A stretch of 64,000 nucleotides of DNA from an uncultured Eubacteriales bacterium (GCA_905207625.1 CAJLLT010000006.1:24069-88068), one strand, 5' to 3'; shown: positions 42,766 through 51,871, counted from the first letter of the stretch. The notes: generated by a model from the letters alone, not told the origin. A program made the numbers and translations.

Positions 42766-45014
42766 ACAGTACCGCAAAGAGAACATGGGTTGAAATAGAT
42801 CTTGATGCCCTTGACAATAATTTCCGCAACATCAGGGCGTGTGTTCCCGACGGATGCAAAATAATGTCCGTAATAAAAGCGGGAGCGTACGGTCACGGGG
42901 CAACAAGGATCGCCGCGGAACTCGAACCGCAGACGGACTGGTTTGCCGTATCCAATACCGATGAGGCAATGCAGCTCCGCCGTGCCGGGATCCGTAAGCC
43001 GGTCCTCATTCTCGGCTATTCCGATCCGGAACAGATTCCTTTCCTTGCGGACAACGATATAACCCAGACGGTATACTCGGAGGAGTATGCCGGGAGGATC
43101 GCCGAAAAACTGAACGCTTGCGGCAAAAAGATATCCGTACATATCAAGATAGATACGGGCATGAACCGTATAGGATTCCCCGCGTACAGCGATTCCGACG
43201 CGGAAAATTCCGCGGAAATCATAGCCAGGATACACGAAAAATATCCGTGCCTTGAATTCAACGGAATTTTTTCCCACTTTGCTGTAGCGGACTCTCTTTC
43301 AGGAGACTTCACGACGACACAGTTCGCCCGATTCACTTCTGTGGTGGAAAAACTTCGGTTGAAAGGACTAACCTTTGCCCTCCGTCATATCTGCAACAGT
43401 GCCGCTATAATAAACGATCCGGAAATGCACCTTGATATGGTCCGCCCCGGGCTTATTCTCTACGGACTTTATCCGGATGAGGTCAGAAAAGACATAGGAC
43501 TGATTCCGGTCATGCAACTTAAATCCGTAGTGTCACACGTTCATACCCTCCGTAAGGGGGAGACCGTCAGTTACGGTCGTCTTTTTACCGCGCCGGAGGA
43601 TATGAAGATAGCCACGGTCCCGGTAGGTTACGCCGACGGTCTTTTCCGCACCCTGTCCGGAAATACGGAGTTTTTCATCGCAGGGAGCGTAAACCGGAAG
43701 GTTCCGCAGATCGGACGTATCTGCATGGATCAGTGCATGCTCGACGTAACAGGGCTTGATGTTCGGCAGGACGATGAAGTCACGGTTTTCGGGAGAGAAC
43801 CCCGGGTAGACGAGCTTGCGGCAGCGGCGGGGACCATACCGTATGAACTTATATGCGCCGTATCCCCCCGTGTTCCGAGGGTCTATCTTAAAAACGGACG
43901 CATTGTGGATGTAATGACCTATCATTCGGAGGAAGAACGCCCCTTTGCCGGAGACGGTACCCTGGAAGGGCTGCGGAAAAATATTGATACGGTCGATGCG
44001 GCTCTGGCGGACCTTTTCTCCAAACGCATGACCCTTGTGCAAAAGGTCTCGGATATAAAAAAATCTGAAGATCTTCCTGTCTGCGATCCAGGGAGAGAAA
44101 AACTGATAATTGAGAAAAACTCTTCCCTCGTACCTTCGGAATACAGATCTGATTTTGAAGATATATACAGTCGTATAATAGAAAAATCCCGTGAGTATCA
44201 GCAAAAACTTTCAGCTACGAATCCGCTTTTCGGGTTGCTTGGACATCCTCTGGGACACAGCTGGTCAAAACCTGTACATGAAATGCTGACGGGAAAAGCG
44301 TATGATTATAAGCTTCTGGATGTGGAAAAGGCGGAACTGGAAAGATTCCTTACGGAAAAGAACTTTTCCGCGGTAAATGTCACTATTCCCTATAAAGAAA
44401 CGGTGATCCCTTTCTGCGACAGCGTGAGTGAACAGGCCCTTGAAGTCGGGAGCGTAAACTGCATTGTCAACAGAAACGGAAAACTTTACGGTTTCAATAC
44501 GGACGTGGCGGGATTTTCCTACCTCCTTGACAGGAACGGAATAGATCTTAAGGGGAAAAAGGTCCTAATTCTCGGTACCGGAGGGACCTTCAGAACAGTC
44601 GCGGCGGTCGCCGGACTCAGAAATGCATCCGAGATCCTCGCCGTCAGCCGTCATTCATCCGGCAAGGACGTAAAAGGAGTTAAGTTTATCGGCTATGACA
44701 AGATTGAACAGGCGGCAGATGCCGATATCCTTGTAAATACGACTCCCGTGGGAATGTTCCCCAATACTGAAAATTGCCCGGCAGATCTCGGTATTTTCGT
44801 AAATCTTTCTGCCGTCATAGACGTTATTTACAATCCCGACCGCACTAAGCTCCTTACCTGTGCGGAGGAAAAAGGCATTAAAAACGTCAACGGACTGCAG
44901 ATGCTGGTGGCTCAGGCAAAATACGCGGCTGAACTGTTTCTCGGCAACAGGATCGGGGACTCCGAAATAGAAAAAGTGACCGCCCGCATCCGGGAAGAGA
45001 TTGCCCGGAAGTAA
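42762..45014 (+). CDS. Alanine racemase-chorismate mutase-shikimate dehydrogenase fusion
   Basis: A continuous 750-residue frame holding three enzymes. Residues 1-395: PLP-dependent alanine racemase, with Lys39 in VIKAGAYGHG, RHICNSAAI, RPGLILYGLYP, GYADGL and IGRICMDQCMLDV (catalytic Tyr region shifted to this block). Residues about 400-487: AroQ-type chorismate mutase, with the helical charged residues LRKNID, SKRM, DIKK and DPGRE matching Arg11, Arg28, Lys39 and Arg51. Residues about 488-750: AroE, with GHPLGHSWSKP, VTIPYKE (catalytic Lys), GFNTDVAGF (Asp) and the NADP segment ILGTGGTFRTV. It ties D-alanine for cell wall to two aromatic-pathway steps. Confidence 0.93.
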   Translation: MNSTAKRTWVEIDLDALDNNFRNIRACVPDGCKIMSVIKAGAYGHGATRIAAELEPQTDWFAVSNTDEAMQLRRAGIRKPVLILGYSDPEQIPFLADNDITQTVYSEEYAGRIAEKLNACGKKISVHIKIDTGMNRIGFPAYSDSDAENSAEIIARIHEKYPCLEFNGIFSHFAVADSLSGDFTTTQFARFTSVVEKLRLKGLTFALRHICNSAAIINDPEMHLDMVRPGLILYGLYPDEVRKDIGLIPVMQLKSVVSHVHTLRKGETVSYGRLFTAPEDMKIATVPVGYADGLFRTLSGNTEFFIAGSVNRKVPQIGRICMDQCMLDVTGLDVRQDDEVTVFGREPRVDELAAAAGTIPYELICAVSPRVPRVYLKNGRIVDVMTYHSEEERPFAGDGTLEGLRKNIDTVDAALADLFSKRMTLVQKVSDIKKSEDLPVCDPGREKLIIEKNSSLVPSEYRSDFEDIYSRIIEKSREYQQKLSATNPLFGLLGHPLGHSWSKPVHEMLTGKAYDYKLLDVEKAELERFLTEKNFSAVNVTIPYKETVIPFCDSVSEQALEVGSVNCIVNRNGKLYGFNTDVAGFSYLLDRNGIDLKGKKVLILGTGGTFRTVAAVAGLRNASEILAVSRHSSGKDVKGVKFIGYDKIEQAADADILVNTTPVGMFPNTENCPADLGIFVNLSAVIDVIYNPDRTKLLTCAEEKGIKNVNGLQMLVAQAKYAAELFLGNRIGDSEIEKVTARIREEIARK

Positions 45015-45063
45015 TGCCCTCTCCGCAAAGTATCCTTTTGGGATCCGATATGTAAAACGGTTT

Positions 45064-45095
45064 GCCCCGGACTGTACAGTCCGGGGCTCAGGCTT
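45064..45095 (+). terminator. Hairpin after the racemase fusion gene
   Basis: A 10 bp GC-rich stem GCCCCGGACT / AGTCCGGGGC with a 4 nt loop; the T-run is weak (CTTTATT). Confidence 0.6.
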
Positions 45096-45189
45096 TATTG
45101 TGCATGGTCACCTTTCCAGCCCCATCCCCCCGTATTTCTCCGCAATCCCGGAATCCGGAAAATGTTTTCTTTTTATTTTTCCGAAACTA

Positions 45190-45218
45190 TTGACATTTCA
45201 CCGTTTCGGGTGTATAAT
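45190..45218 (+). promoter_or_regulatory. Consensus promoter of the TetR gene
   Basis: Exact TTGACA, 17 bp, exact TATAAT. Confidence 0.85.
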
Positions 45219-45222
45219 ATGG

Positions 45223-45258
45223 CTACCGAACGGAAGTGTTTATACTTCTTGTCGGTAG
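45223..45258. promoter_or_regulatory. 36 bp interrupted palindrome, probable TetR operator
   Basis: CTACCGA and TCGGTAG arms (45223-45229, 45252-45258) plus inner GAAGT / ACTTC about the same centre. It sits just past the -10, over the transcription start, where autorepression would be effective. Confidence 0.7.
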
Positions 45259-45283
45259 TTTATTAATAAAAAGAGGGCTCTTA

Positions 45284-45895
45284 ATGGGTGAAGGAAGAAA
45301 AGAAGAGATAATCATGGCGACATTGGAGCTGGCTTCTCAAAGAGGGATGGCAGGTGTCTCAATGAACATGATAGCGGACAGGCTGGGGATAAAAAAACCG
45401 TCACTGTACAATCATTTCGCATCAAAAGAAGAACTTGTCCGGGAAATGTATGTTTTTCTCCGGGAAAGGGCAAAGAAGGATTCCCGGGACTATTTTACGG
45501 ACTACGGAACTCTGTTTTCCGGAAAAACTGCCCTTGAGATCCTGAAGCAGGTTGTGGGCGGATATCTCCGGATGACACGGCAGAAGGAGCTGCTGACATT
45601 TTACAAAGTTCTCTATTCCGAAAGGTGCTTCCAACCTCTGGCGGCAGAGATACTCGCCGAAGAAACGGAAAAAATGATACGGGCAACAAAACAGTTGTTT
45701 TACGCCATGGCTGTCCACGGAATACTTCGTTTCAGCAATGCGGACATGAGCGCTTTGAGCTTTGCTCTGACCGTTCACGGAATCATGGATTATGAAATGG
45801 ATAAAAGTCAGGTGGAGCCGGAAAACGGCATACAGGAGAAAAACCTGGATGATTATCTCGACTGGTTCTGCAGGGAAAATGCGGTAAAGGAGTAA
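45284..45895 (+). CDS. TetR/AcrR family transcriptional regulator
   Basis: 203 residues from the ATG at 45284 (AGAGGG upstream; longer frames begin within the operator). The N-terminal helix-turn-helix (GMAGVSMNMIADRLGIKKPSLYNHFASKEEL) matches TetR; the C-terminal ligand-binding part is helical and unassigned. It precedes a DUF998 membrane protein gene and probably controls that unit and itself. Confidence 0.92.
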   Translation: MGEGRKEEIIMATLELASQRGMAGVSMNMIADRLGIKKPSLYNHFASKEELVREMYVFLRERAKKDSRDYFTDYGTLFSGKTALEILKQVVGGYLRMTRQKELLTFYKVLYSERCFQPLAAEILAEETEKMIRATKQLFYAMAVHGILRFSNADMSALSFALTVHGIMDYEMDKSQVEPENGIQEKNLDDYLDWFCRENAVKE

Positions 45896-45914
45896 TAAAA
45901 GGAGAAAAAGGCTG

Positions 45915-46517
45915 TTGAATTACTGCGGATTGCTGGGGGTTGTAAGCCTCCTTTCCTACACTGCGGCAGTGGTGTTTTCACCCATGGCGTATCCGGGGTA
46001 TGACTGGATGAGTCAGGCTGTAAGCGATTTGAGTGCCGCGAATGCGCCTTCCTTGGGACTCTAGAATCAGCTGAGCAGTCTGTACAATGTGTGCGAAGTC
46101 CTTTGCGTAATGATGGTCTGTCTGGGGATCCAGGGTAAAAAAACAAAGCTTCTGAGGTCCGGAATATATACCTTTGCCGTGATGGAATGGGTGTCTGCCG
46201 TGGGTTTCCGGATGTTTCCCCTGAGCGACAGCGGTTATGCGGGCACTTTTCAGGATAAAATGCACATTTCAGCCACGGTGCTGGTGGTAGCCCTGTCTAT
46301 TGCCTCACTTGTTATGATAATAATTGCCGGAATAAGAGACAAAGGTTGCCGCTCCTACGGTATTTGCGCCGGCATTGCGCTGGGAATGATACTTGTGGGG
46401 GCTCTGGGGATGAAAATCGTCCCTGCGGAATACTTCGGCATAGTTGAAAGATTCAGCGTTTTTGCGGCAACGGGATTCAACGCCGCACTCGGAATACATT
46501 TATTCTGTTCGGACTGA
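45915..46517 (+). pseudogene. DUF998 membrane protein gene interrupted by an internal TAG
   Basis: TTG start (GGAG 10 nt upstream) 17 bp after tetR, giving a hydrophobic DUF998-type protein with N-terminal helix and PMAYPGYDWMSQAVSDLSA. Codon 50 is TAG at 46062; the frame continues in order with NQLSSLYNVCE, FRMFPL and further helices to TGA at 46517. The family has LWNQLSSLYN-like sequence here, so TGG to TAG is the likely change. TAG is a normal stop elsewhere in the window (engB). A nonsense mutation, a sequencing error, or rare read-through. Confidence 0.75.
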
Positions 46518-46532
46518 CCTCCCGTATGTTCA

Positions 46533-46566
46533 AAAAAAACATCTGCCCCTCAGCAGATGTTTTTTC
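46533..46566. terminator. Terminator after the DUF998 gene
   Basis: CATCTGC / GCAGATG stem with flanking A7 and T-run; bidirectional. Confidence 0.85.
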
Positions 46567-46750
46567 TTGCCATTTACCACTGCCGGGAATCTTTTTGTTT
46601 TCCGGAGCCGCTTCCTTCCGGGCCATCCGAAAGGCGGAGACAGGATCATATATCAGGGTTTCAGATCCGGTCTTTCCGGGTAACGCGTTTTTCTTAACAG
46701 GCACACAGCGGACGGTATTGAATCCGTTAAAAACAAAGTCTGTCAGTTTA
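46567..46750. other. Intergenic stretch without a supported gene
   Basis: A minus-strand frame is open here but would have to read through the terminator hairpin at 46533-46566 and has no ribosome binding site. No RNA structure stands out. Confidence 0.5.
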
Positions 46751-46779
46751 TTGACAATCCGGAATTTGTGTAGTATAAT
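46751..46779 (+). promoter_or_regulatory. Promoter of the DUF1003-reductase unit
   Basis: Exact TTGACA, 17 bp, exact TATAAT. Confidence 0.85.
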
Positions 46780-46838
46780 CAGGTAAAAGAACCGGGCGGA
46801 AGATCGGCCCGGGATCAGTTTTCCGGAAGGATAGGTAT

Positions 46839-47396
46839 ATGAGACCGAAAAAAGAACGCAGCCGTATTATAAAAGAGCTTCTTGACGTAACCGATCGGGA
46901 ATTTACGGATGAGGAGCTTATAAAGCAGCTTACAAAAACGGAGATCACGGAGAATTCCAATGAAAATTCACGGGTTTCTTTCGGTCAGAAGGCGGCAGAC
47001 GCAGTAGCGGGTTTCGCCGGCAGCTGGGCGTTTATATTCAGTTTTATCGGCATTATGGCGGCATGGATGATAGTCAATGCTGTCATGGCGGGAAGAGCCT
47101 TTGACGGCTATCCGTTTATTCTGCTGAATCTTGTTCTTTCCTGCATTGCCGCAATCCAGGCGCCTCTGATAATGATGAGCCAGAACCGGCAGGAGGCAAA
47201 GGACCGCCGGCGGGCGGAAAACGACTACAGGATAAACCTCAAAAGCGAACTGATTGTGGACGATATCCACGAAAAGCTTGACCTTGTGCTGGAAAACCAA
47301 AGAAAAATTCTCCGCAGACTGGAGCAATATGAACAAAAGAGCAAGGTCTCAGGAGAAGAGGAGGTTGATGGAAATGGAATACACAACGCTCAATAA
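46839..47396 (+). CDS. DUF1003 membrane protein
   Basis: 185 residues. A charged N-terminus leads to the DUF1003 core with two membrane helices (GSWAFIFSFIGIMAAWMIVN; the following DGYPFILLNLVLSCIAAIQAPLIMMSQNRQ region) and a C-terminal coiled-coil (RRRAENDYRINLKSE, LDLVLENQRK). The family is common but uncharacterised. The last 22 bp overlap the aldo/keto reductase start. GGAAGG precedes the ATG. Confidence 0.92.
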   Translation: MRPKKERSRIIKELLDVTDREFTDEELIKQLTKTEITENSNENSRVSFGQKAADAVAGFAGSWAFIFSFIGIMAAWMIVNAVMAGRAFDGYPFILLNLVLSCIAAIQAPLIMMSQNRQEAKDRRRAENDYRINLKSELIVDDIHEKLDLVLENQRKILRRLEQYEQKSKVSGEEEVDGNGIHNAQ

Positions 47397-48189
47397 CGGT
47401 GTAAGAATGCCCATGGTCGGTTTCGGAACATGGGATATTCGCGGGGACAAGGGTAAAGACGCTGTTCTGCAGGCGCTGAAAACAGGTTACAGGCTTATAG
47501 ATACGGCGCAGATGTACGGCAACGAGGATATTGTGGGAGCGGCGGTAAAAGAAAGCGGCATACCACGGGAAAAAATATTCATTACCACAAAACTTTTCCG
47601 TCCCTGTGCCGGATACAGGGAAGCGAAGGAAGGTATAGAAAGATCCCTGAAAACACTGCAGACGGAGTATGTTGACCTTTTGCTGATACACGAACCGTAT
47701 CAGCAGGCGCCTGAAATGTACCGGGCGTTCCGGGAGGCTTATGCCGAAGGAAAAGCGAGAGCCATCGGCATTTCAAATTTCGATGCACCCAGGTATCTGG
47801 ATTTTATCAGAGACTGCGGGATAATCCCCGCGGTGGATCAGGTTGAAAGCCATGTCTACTTCCCTCAGCTTGAACTGAAAAAACTGCTTGAAACCAACGG
47901 TACGATAATGGAATCCTGGGCTTCTTTCACGGAGGGCAGAAAAGATATTTTTTCGGAGCCCGTACTGAATGAAATCGGAGAAGCTCACGGAAAAACCTCG
48001 GCTCAGGTAGCTCTGAGATACCTTATACAAAACGGGATTCCCGTTATTCCGAAATCGTCGGACAGTAAAAGGATGGCTCAGAATCTTGACATTCTCGATT
48101 TTGTCCTCACAGAGGAGGAAATAAAACGTATACGCACCCTTGATCAGGGCAAGTCCCTGTTCGGCTGGTACGTTCCGGAATGGAAGTAA
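47374..48189 (+). CDS. Aldo/keto reductase
   Basis: 271 residues forming a TIM-barrel NADPH-dependent reductase: NGVRMPMVGFGTW, the catalytic tetrad Asp/Tyr in LIDTAQMYGNE, Lys in ITTKLF, His in LLIHEP, plus GISNFDAPRYL and PVIPKSSDSKRMAQN for NADP binding. It probably reduces small aldehydes or ketones. The ATG at 47374 has GGAGG 9 nt upstream; an ATG two codons earlier is too close to it. Confidence 0.93.
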   Translation: MEYTTLNNGVRMPMVGFGTWDIRGDKGKDAVLQALKTGYRLIDTAQMYGNEDIVGAAVKESGIPREKIFITTKLFRPCAGYREAKEGIERSLKTLQTEYVDLLLIHEPYQQAPEMYRAFREAYAEGKARAIGISNFDAPRYLDFIRDCGIIPAVDQVESHVYFPQLELKKLLETNGTIMESWASFTEGRKDIFSEPVLNEIGEAHGKTSAQVALRYLIQNGIPVIPKSSDSKRMAQNLDILDFVLTEEEIKRIRTLDQGKSLFGWYVPEWK

Positions 48190-48238
48190 CGCAGATACTT
48201 CCGCAACAGACAGAAGGAATAATAAGGGGGATACATCA

Positions 48239-48709
48239 ATGACAATAAGAAAAGCGCTGCCGAAAGATGCGGAAAGAATAATTCAGCTGCTGCAGCAGGT
48301 GCATGAGCTTCACGCAGCAATACGTCCGGACATCTTCATTTCGGGAAAAACCAAGTATACCGTACCGGAATATCTTGAAATAATCTCAAACGGAAATACT
48401 CCCGTTTTTGTCGCAGCGGACGACTCGGATACGGTGCAGGGATATGTTTTCTGCCAGATAAAAAGCCAACCTTTTTCAACAAACATGAAAGATTTCAAAA
48501 CACTTTATATCGATGACCTCTGTGTAGACGAAAACCGCAGGGGAGAACACATAGGACACCTGCTTTTTGACTATGCAAAACAGTACGCCCGGGACAACGG
48601 ATGCTACGACATGACCCTCAATGTCTGGGAAGGCAACGATACTGCCCGGAAATTCTATGAAAACCTCGGAATGTTCGTGAAGGAGACCCAGATGGAAATA
48701 ATCCTCTGA
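48239..48709 (+). CDS. GNAT family N-acetyltransferase
   Basis: 156 residues. GNAT fold with the acetyl-CoA pyrophosphate loop in DDLCVDENRRGEHIGHLLFD (R/Q-x-x-G-x-G/A variant) and the C-terminal NVWEGNDTARKFYENLGM. Substrate unknown. The start is the ATG 6 nt after GGGGGA. It follows the reductase by about 50 bp and ends at a strong terminator. Confidence 0.9.
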   Translation: MTIRKALPKDAERIIQLLQQVHELHAAIRPDIFISGKTKYTVPEYLEIISNGNTPVFVAADDSDTVQGYVFCQIKSQPFSTNMKDFKTLYIDDLCVDENRRGEHIGHLLFDYAKQYARDNGCYDMTLNVWEGNDTARKFYENLGMFVKETQMEIIL

Positions 48710-48728
48710 CCGCTCCGGATAAACAAGC

Positions 48729-48766
48729 AACGGAATCCTTCCCGTAAGGATTCCGTTTTGTTGTTG
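48729..48766 (+). terminator. Terminator after the GNAT gene
   Basis: AACGGAATCCTT / AAGGATTCCGTT stem with a T-rich tail. Confidence 0.85.
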
Positions 48767-48782
48767 CCGATACACGAAAATA

Positions 48783-48811
48783 TTGACAAAGGCCGCTAAA
48801 TATGATAAAAT
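48783..48811 (+). promoter_or_regulatory. Promoter of the MFS transporter gene
   Basis: Exact TTGACA, 17 bp, TAAAAT. Confidence 0.75.
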
Positions 48812-48861
48812 ACTCCGGGTTTGTCAGAAATTCCGGACTTTTTCCGGCAAAAGAGGTAAAA

Positions 48862-50085
48862 ATGAAAATACGTGATTACAAATATACTGTCGGCGCCAGT
48901 TATCTGGGATACATCTGCCAGGCGGTGGTAAATAATTTCGTTCCGCTGTTGTTTGTTATTTTCCAGCACAGGTTCGGGCTTTCCCTTTCTCAGCTGACGG
49001 CACTTATCACCGTCAACTTTTTTCTGCAACTGACGGTTGATGCTCTTGCGTCAAAATTTGTAGACCGGATAGGAGTCCGTAAATGTGTCGTAGCCGCCCA
49101 TATAAGCGCCAGCCTGGGACTGATCCTCCTTGCGGTATTGCCCGCAATACTGCCTGATCCCTACACAGGGCTTATTATCGCCGTGCCCTTCTATGCCCTC
49201 GGAGGAGGTCTGATAGAGGTGCTTGTCAGCCCCATAGTAGAAGCTTGTCCCTCGGATAACAAGGCGGCAAAAATGAGTCTGCTTCACTCTTTTTATTGTT
49301 GGGGAAGCGTGGCTGTCGTCGTTGTTTCCACCGGCTTTCTGAAATTGTTCGGCGCCGGAAGCTGGCCGGTGCTTTCCTATATCTGGGCGGTTCTTCCCGC
49401 GTTCAATGCCGCCGCATTTACGGCCGTGCCTATAAGAGAGCTTAACGACGGCGAAAAGGGGATGTCCGTCCGGGAACTCTTTTCGGAGAAAAATTTTGTT
49501 CTTTTTGTTATCCTCATGTTTGCCGCGGGGGCGTCAGAACTTTCGATGAGTCAGTGGGCGTCCGCTCTTGCGGAACAGGGACTGGGAATATCAAAAACTC
49601 TCGGGGATCTTGCGGGTCCGTGTCTGTTTGCTCTTATGATGGGAGTTTCCAGGGTCATATATGCCAAACTGGGAAAAGGGACCGATCTGATGAAAGTTAT
49701 TCTCGTCAGCGGAGGACTGTGCGTTGTGTCCTATCTTATCACTGCCCTGAGCCCCGTCCCGTGGATCGCGCTGTTCGGTTTCGGACTGTGCGGACTCTCC
49801 GTAGGGGTGATGTGGCCCGGAGTATACAGTATAGCCAGCGAGACTTTTCCCCGGGGCGGAGCGGCGATGTTTGCCCTGCTGGCTCTGGGCGGAGATATAG
49901 GCTGTACGGGCGGGCCCACCGTTGTGGGATTTCTCTCCGGACTTTTGGGCGGAAAACTGCAGACCGGAATCATTTTCGGAGCCGTTTTTCCCGGGATACT
50001 TCTGATATTCGGGTCAGTTTTTCTTCGCGGAAGGAAGAAAACTCACATCGGGGAAAACGGTATTTCCCGCCTTGCCGGTAAGTAA
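48862..50085 (+). CDS. MFS transporter
   Basis: 407 residues with about 12 transmembrane helices. The loop between helices 2 and 3 reads ASKFVDRIGVRKCVV, the MFS motif A position, and the N-terminal half contains YLGYICQAVVNNF. Similarity is to sugar/nucleoside-type facilitators rather than drug pumps, but the substrate is not readable. Start at 48862 (AGAGG upstream); the longer frame overlaps the promoter. Confidence 0.88.
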   Translation: MKIRDYKYTVGASYLGYICQAVVNNFVPLLFVIFQHRFGLSLSQLTALITVNFFLQLTVDALASKFVDRIGVRKCVVAAHISASLGLILLAVLPAILPDPYTGLIIAVPFYALGGGLIEVLVSPIVEACPSDNKAAKMSLLHSFYCWGSVAVVVVSTGFLKLFGAGSWPVLSYIWAVLPAFNAAAFTAVPIRELNDGEKGMSVRELFSEKNFVLFVILMFAAGASELSMSQWASALAEQGLGISKTLGDLAGPCLFALMMGVSRVIYAKLGKGTDLMKVILVSGGLCVVSYLITALSPVPWIALFGFGLCGLSVGVMWPGVYSIASETFPRGGAAMFALLALGGDIGCTGGPTVVGFLSGLLGGKLQTGIIFGAVFPGILLIFGSVFLRGRKKTHIGENGISRLAGK

Positions 50086-50137
50086 AACGCCCGTATGCGG
50101 ATCAACGGACCGCGCAGCCCCGGCGTAGACAATAAAC

Positions 50138-50180
50138 AAAGAGGAATCCCTCATAACAACGGGGGATTCCTCTTTATATC
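50138..50180. terminator. Bidirectional terminator between MFS and trpS
   Basis: AAAGAGGAATCCC / GGGATTCCTCTTT stem. Confidence 0.85.
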
Positions 50181-50219
50181 TTCCGAACAGTTGCCGCATG
50201 TGTAAAACAAAAGCCGTTA

Positions 50220-51326
50220 TCACTGCCCGGCTTTTCTGAGCAGGTTTTCCCATTCCCCGACAATGGAACGGTCTTTGAAGTAATCTATCCTCATTGCCTT
50301 GCGTACACGGGCAAGGGTCTCATTCGTCCTTTCAACCGCCTTTGCGGTGCTTTCCGTAAGAATGTCATATACGGAATCTATATCCTTTTCCCATTTTTCA
50401 CGTTCCGCCCTTATGGGACTCAGGATTTCCTCCAAAACATTATAAAGGAACTTTTTGCAGGTCCCGTCGCCGAGACCTCCCCTGCGGTAGTGGGCTTTCA
50501 TTTCGTCAAGACTTGAATATTCGGGTAAATACTCGGCAAAATGAGCATCTGTGCAAAGGGCGTCAAGATAGGTGAAAACAACGTTGCCCTCTGTGTGACC
50601 GGGGTCGCTTATCTGAAGATGAAGCGGATCCGTATACATCTTTCCGTTGATCTGTTTCTTCAGAACAGCCGAAGTATCGGAAAGATAAATGCAGTTACCG
50701 AGGGATTTGCTCATCTTTGCCTTACCGTCCACACCGGGCAGGCGGCGCTGAGTCTCATTTTCGGGTATCATCGCCTTCGGCATTACCAGAGTCTCCCCGT
50801 ATATCCGGTTGAACTTCTCCACTATCTCCCTTGTCTGCTCAAGCATGGGAAGCTGATCCTCGCCCACTGGCACGACATTTGCGTTGAACGCGGTAATATC
50901 CGCAGCCTGGGAGATAGGATAGGCAAAGAAGCCTACGGGCAGTCCCTCGTCGGCAAATCCACGCATCTGTATCTCATTTTTTACAGTGGGATTTCTGGAA
51001 AGCCTCGCCGTTGTTACAAGATTGAGATAGTAGAAGGTAAGGGCATGAAGCGCCGGCAGCGCGGACTGAACGCAGATAGTGGACTTTGCCGGGTCGATGC
51101 CCACGGAAAGATAATCCAGAACGACATTGATTATGTTTTCCCTGATCTTTCCGGGATTATCCGCATTATCCGTAAGTGCCTGATCATCGGCTATAAGAAT
51201 ATTGATCTCGTCAAACTGTCCGGAATTCTGAAGCTCCACTCTTTTTTTGAGTGAGCCCACATAATGTCCGAGATGCAACCGGCCGGTCGGGCGGTCCCCC
51301 GTAAGAATTATATTTTTATTTTCCAT
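50220..51326 (-). CDS. trpS: Tryptophan--tRNA ligase
   Basis: 368 residues of a class I synthetase. HIGH-like signature GRLHLGHYVGS, ADDQALTDN, GEDQLPMLEQTREIV, and the KMSKS loop (DGKAKMSKSLGN). It charges tRNA-Trp. Good GGAGG site upstream of the ATG. No T-box is seen in front of it, only the promoter at 51365-51393. Confidence 0.96.
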   Translation of the reverse strand: MENKNIILTGDRPTGRLHLGHYVGSLKKRVELQNSGQFDEINILIADDQALTDNADNPGKIRENIINVVLDYLSVGIDPAKSTICVQSALPALHALTFYYLNLVTTARLSRNPTVKNEIQMRGFADEGLPVGFFAYPISQAADITAFNANVVPVGEDQLPMLEQTREIVEKFNRIYGETLVMPKAMIPENETQRRLPGVDGKAKMSKSLGNCIYLSDTSAVLKKQINGKMYTDPLHLQISDPGHTEGNVVFTYLDALCTDAHFAEYLPEYSSLDEMKAHYRRGGLGDGTCKKFLYNVLEEILSPIRAEREKWEKDIDSVYDILTESTAKAVERTNETLARVRKAMRIDYFKDRSIVGEWENLLRKAGQ

Positions 51327-51364
51327 TGATGTCCCTCCGGAAATTACTGTTTTTCTATAGAGAT

Positions 51365-51393
51365 ATTATATTACATTTTACGCTAAAAGTCAA
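51365..51393 (-). promoter_or_regulatory. Promoter of trpS
   Basis: On the minus strand TTGACT, 17 bp, TATAAT. Confidence 0.8.
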
Positions 51394-51529
51394 CATCAAC
51401 CGATGTTTGTCGGATCATTGGCCGGGAAAAGAGGTGCGGCGGCCCGGCTGCCGGAAGCCCCTCTGCTCCGTTTTTCCCGGATGTCCGGAGAAAACCGCAG
51501 GAACACCATCCCGAGGATAGGCTTTTTCA

Positions 51530-51871
51530 CTACTGTCCGACGACTGATTTGTAATAATTCCCGAAATCGGCAAGGGCATCGATTATCGGAAGCATTTCCT
51601 TGCCGAGGTCCGTCAGGCCGTATTCCACTCTCGGGGGAAGGACGTGATAATCGTGACGGTAGACAAGTCCGTCATCGATCATTTGTCGCAGGCTGTCAGT
51701 CAGCACCTTTTGGGATATTCCCTCCAGATCCCTCAGAAGCTCATTGAATCTCCAGGGCCGCAACTTCAGGTTACGCAGGATCATGAGCTTCCATTTCCCG
51801 CCGATCAGAGAAACCGCTGTCGCCACAGGACATGCCGGAAGTTCTTCTTTTGTTTTCATATCATCTGTCAC
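51530..51871 (-). CDS. HxlR family transcriptional regulator
   Basis: 113 residues. Winged helix with the HxlR signature CPVATAVSLIGGKWKLMILRNL, RFNELLRDLEGISQKVLTDSLRQM and EYGLTDLGKEMLP. The N-terminal Cys (in CPV) is often redox- or electrophile-sensitive in this family. Divergent from a cupin gene whose AT-rich 5' region likely carries its operator. GAGG stands before the ATG at 51871. Confidence 0.93.
   Translation of the reverse strand: MTDDMKTKEELPACPVATAVSLIGGKWKLMILRNLKLRPWRFNELLRDLEGISQKVLTDSLRQMIDDGLVYRHDYHVLPPRVEYGLTDLGKEMLPIIDALADFGNYYKSVVGQ

Noticed and set aside
46477..46704. 75-codon minus-strand frame
   Set aside because: It reads through the bidirectional terminator at 46533-46566 and lacks a ribosome binding site.
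48802..48861. N-terminal extension of the MFS transporter
   Set aside because: It begins inside the promoter (-10 box at 48806-48811), so it cannot be translated.
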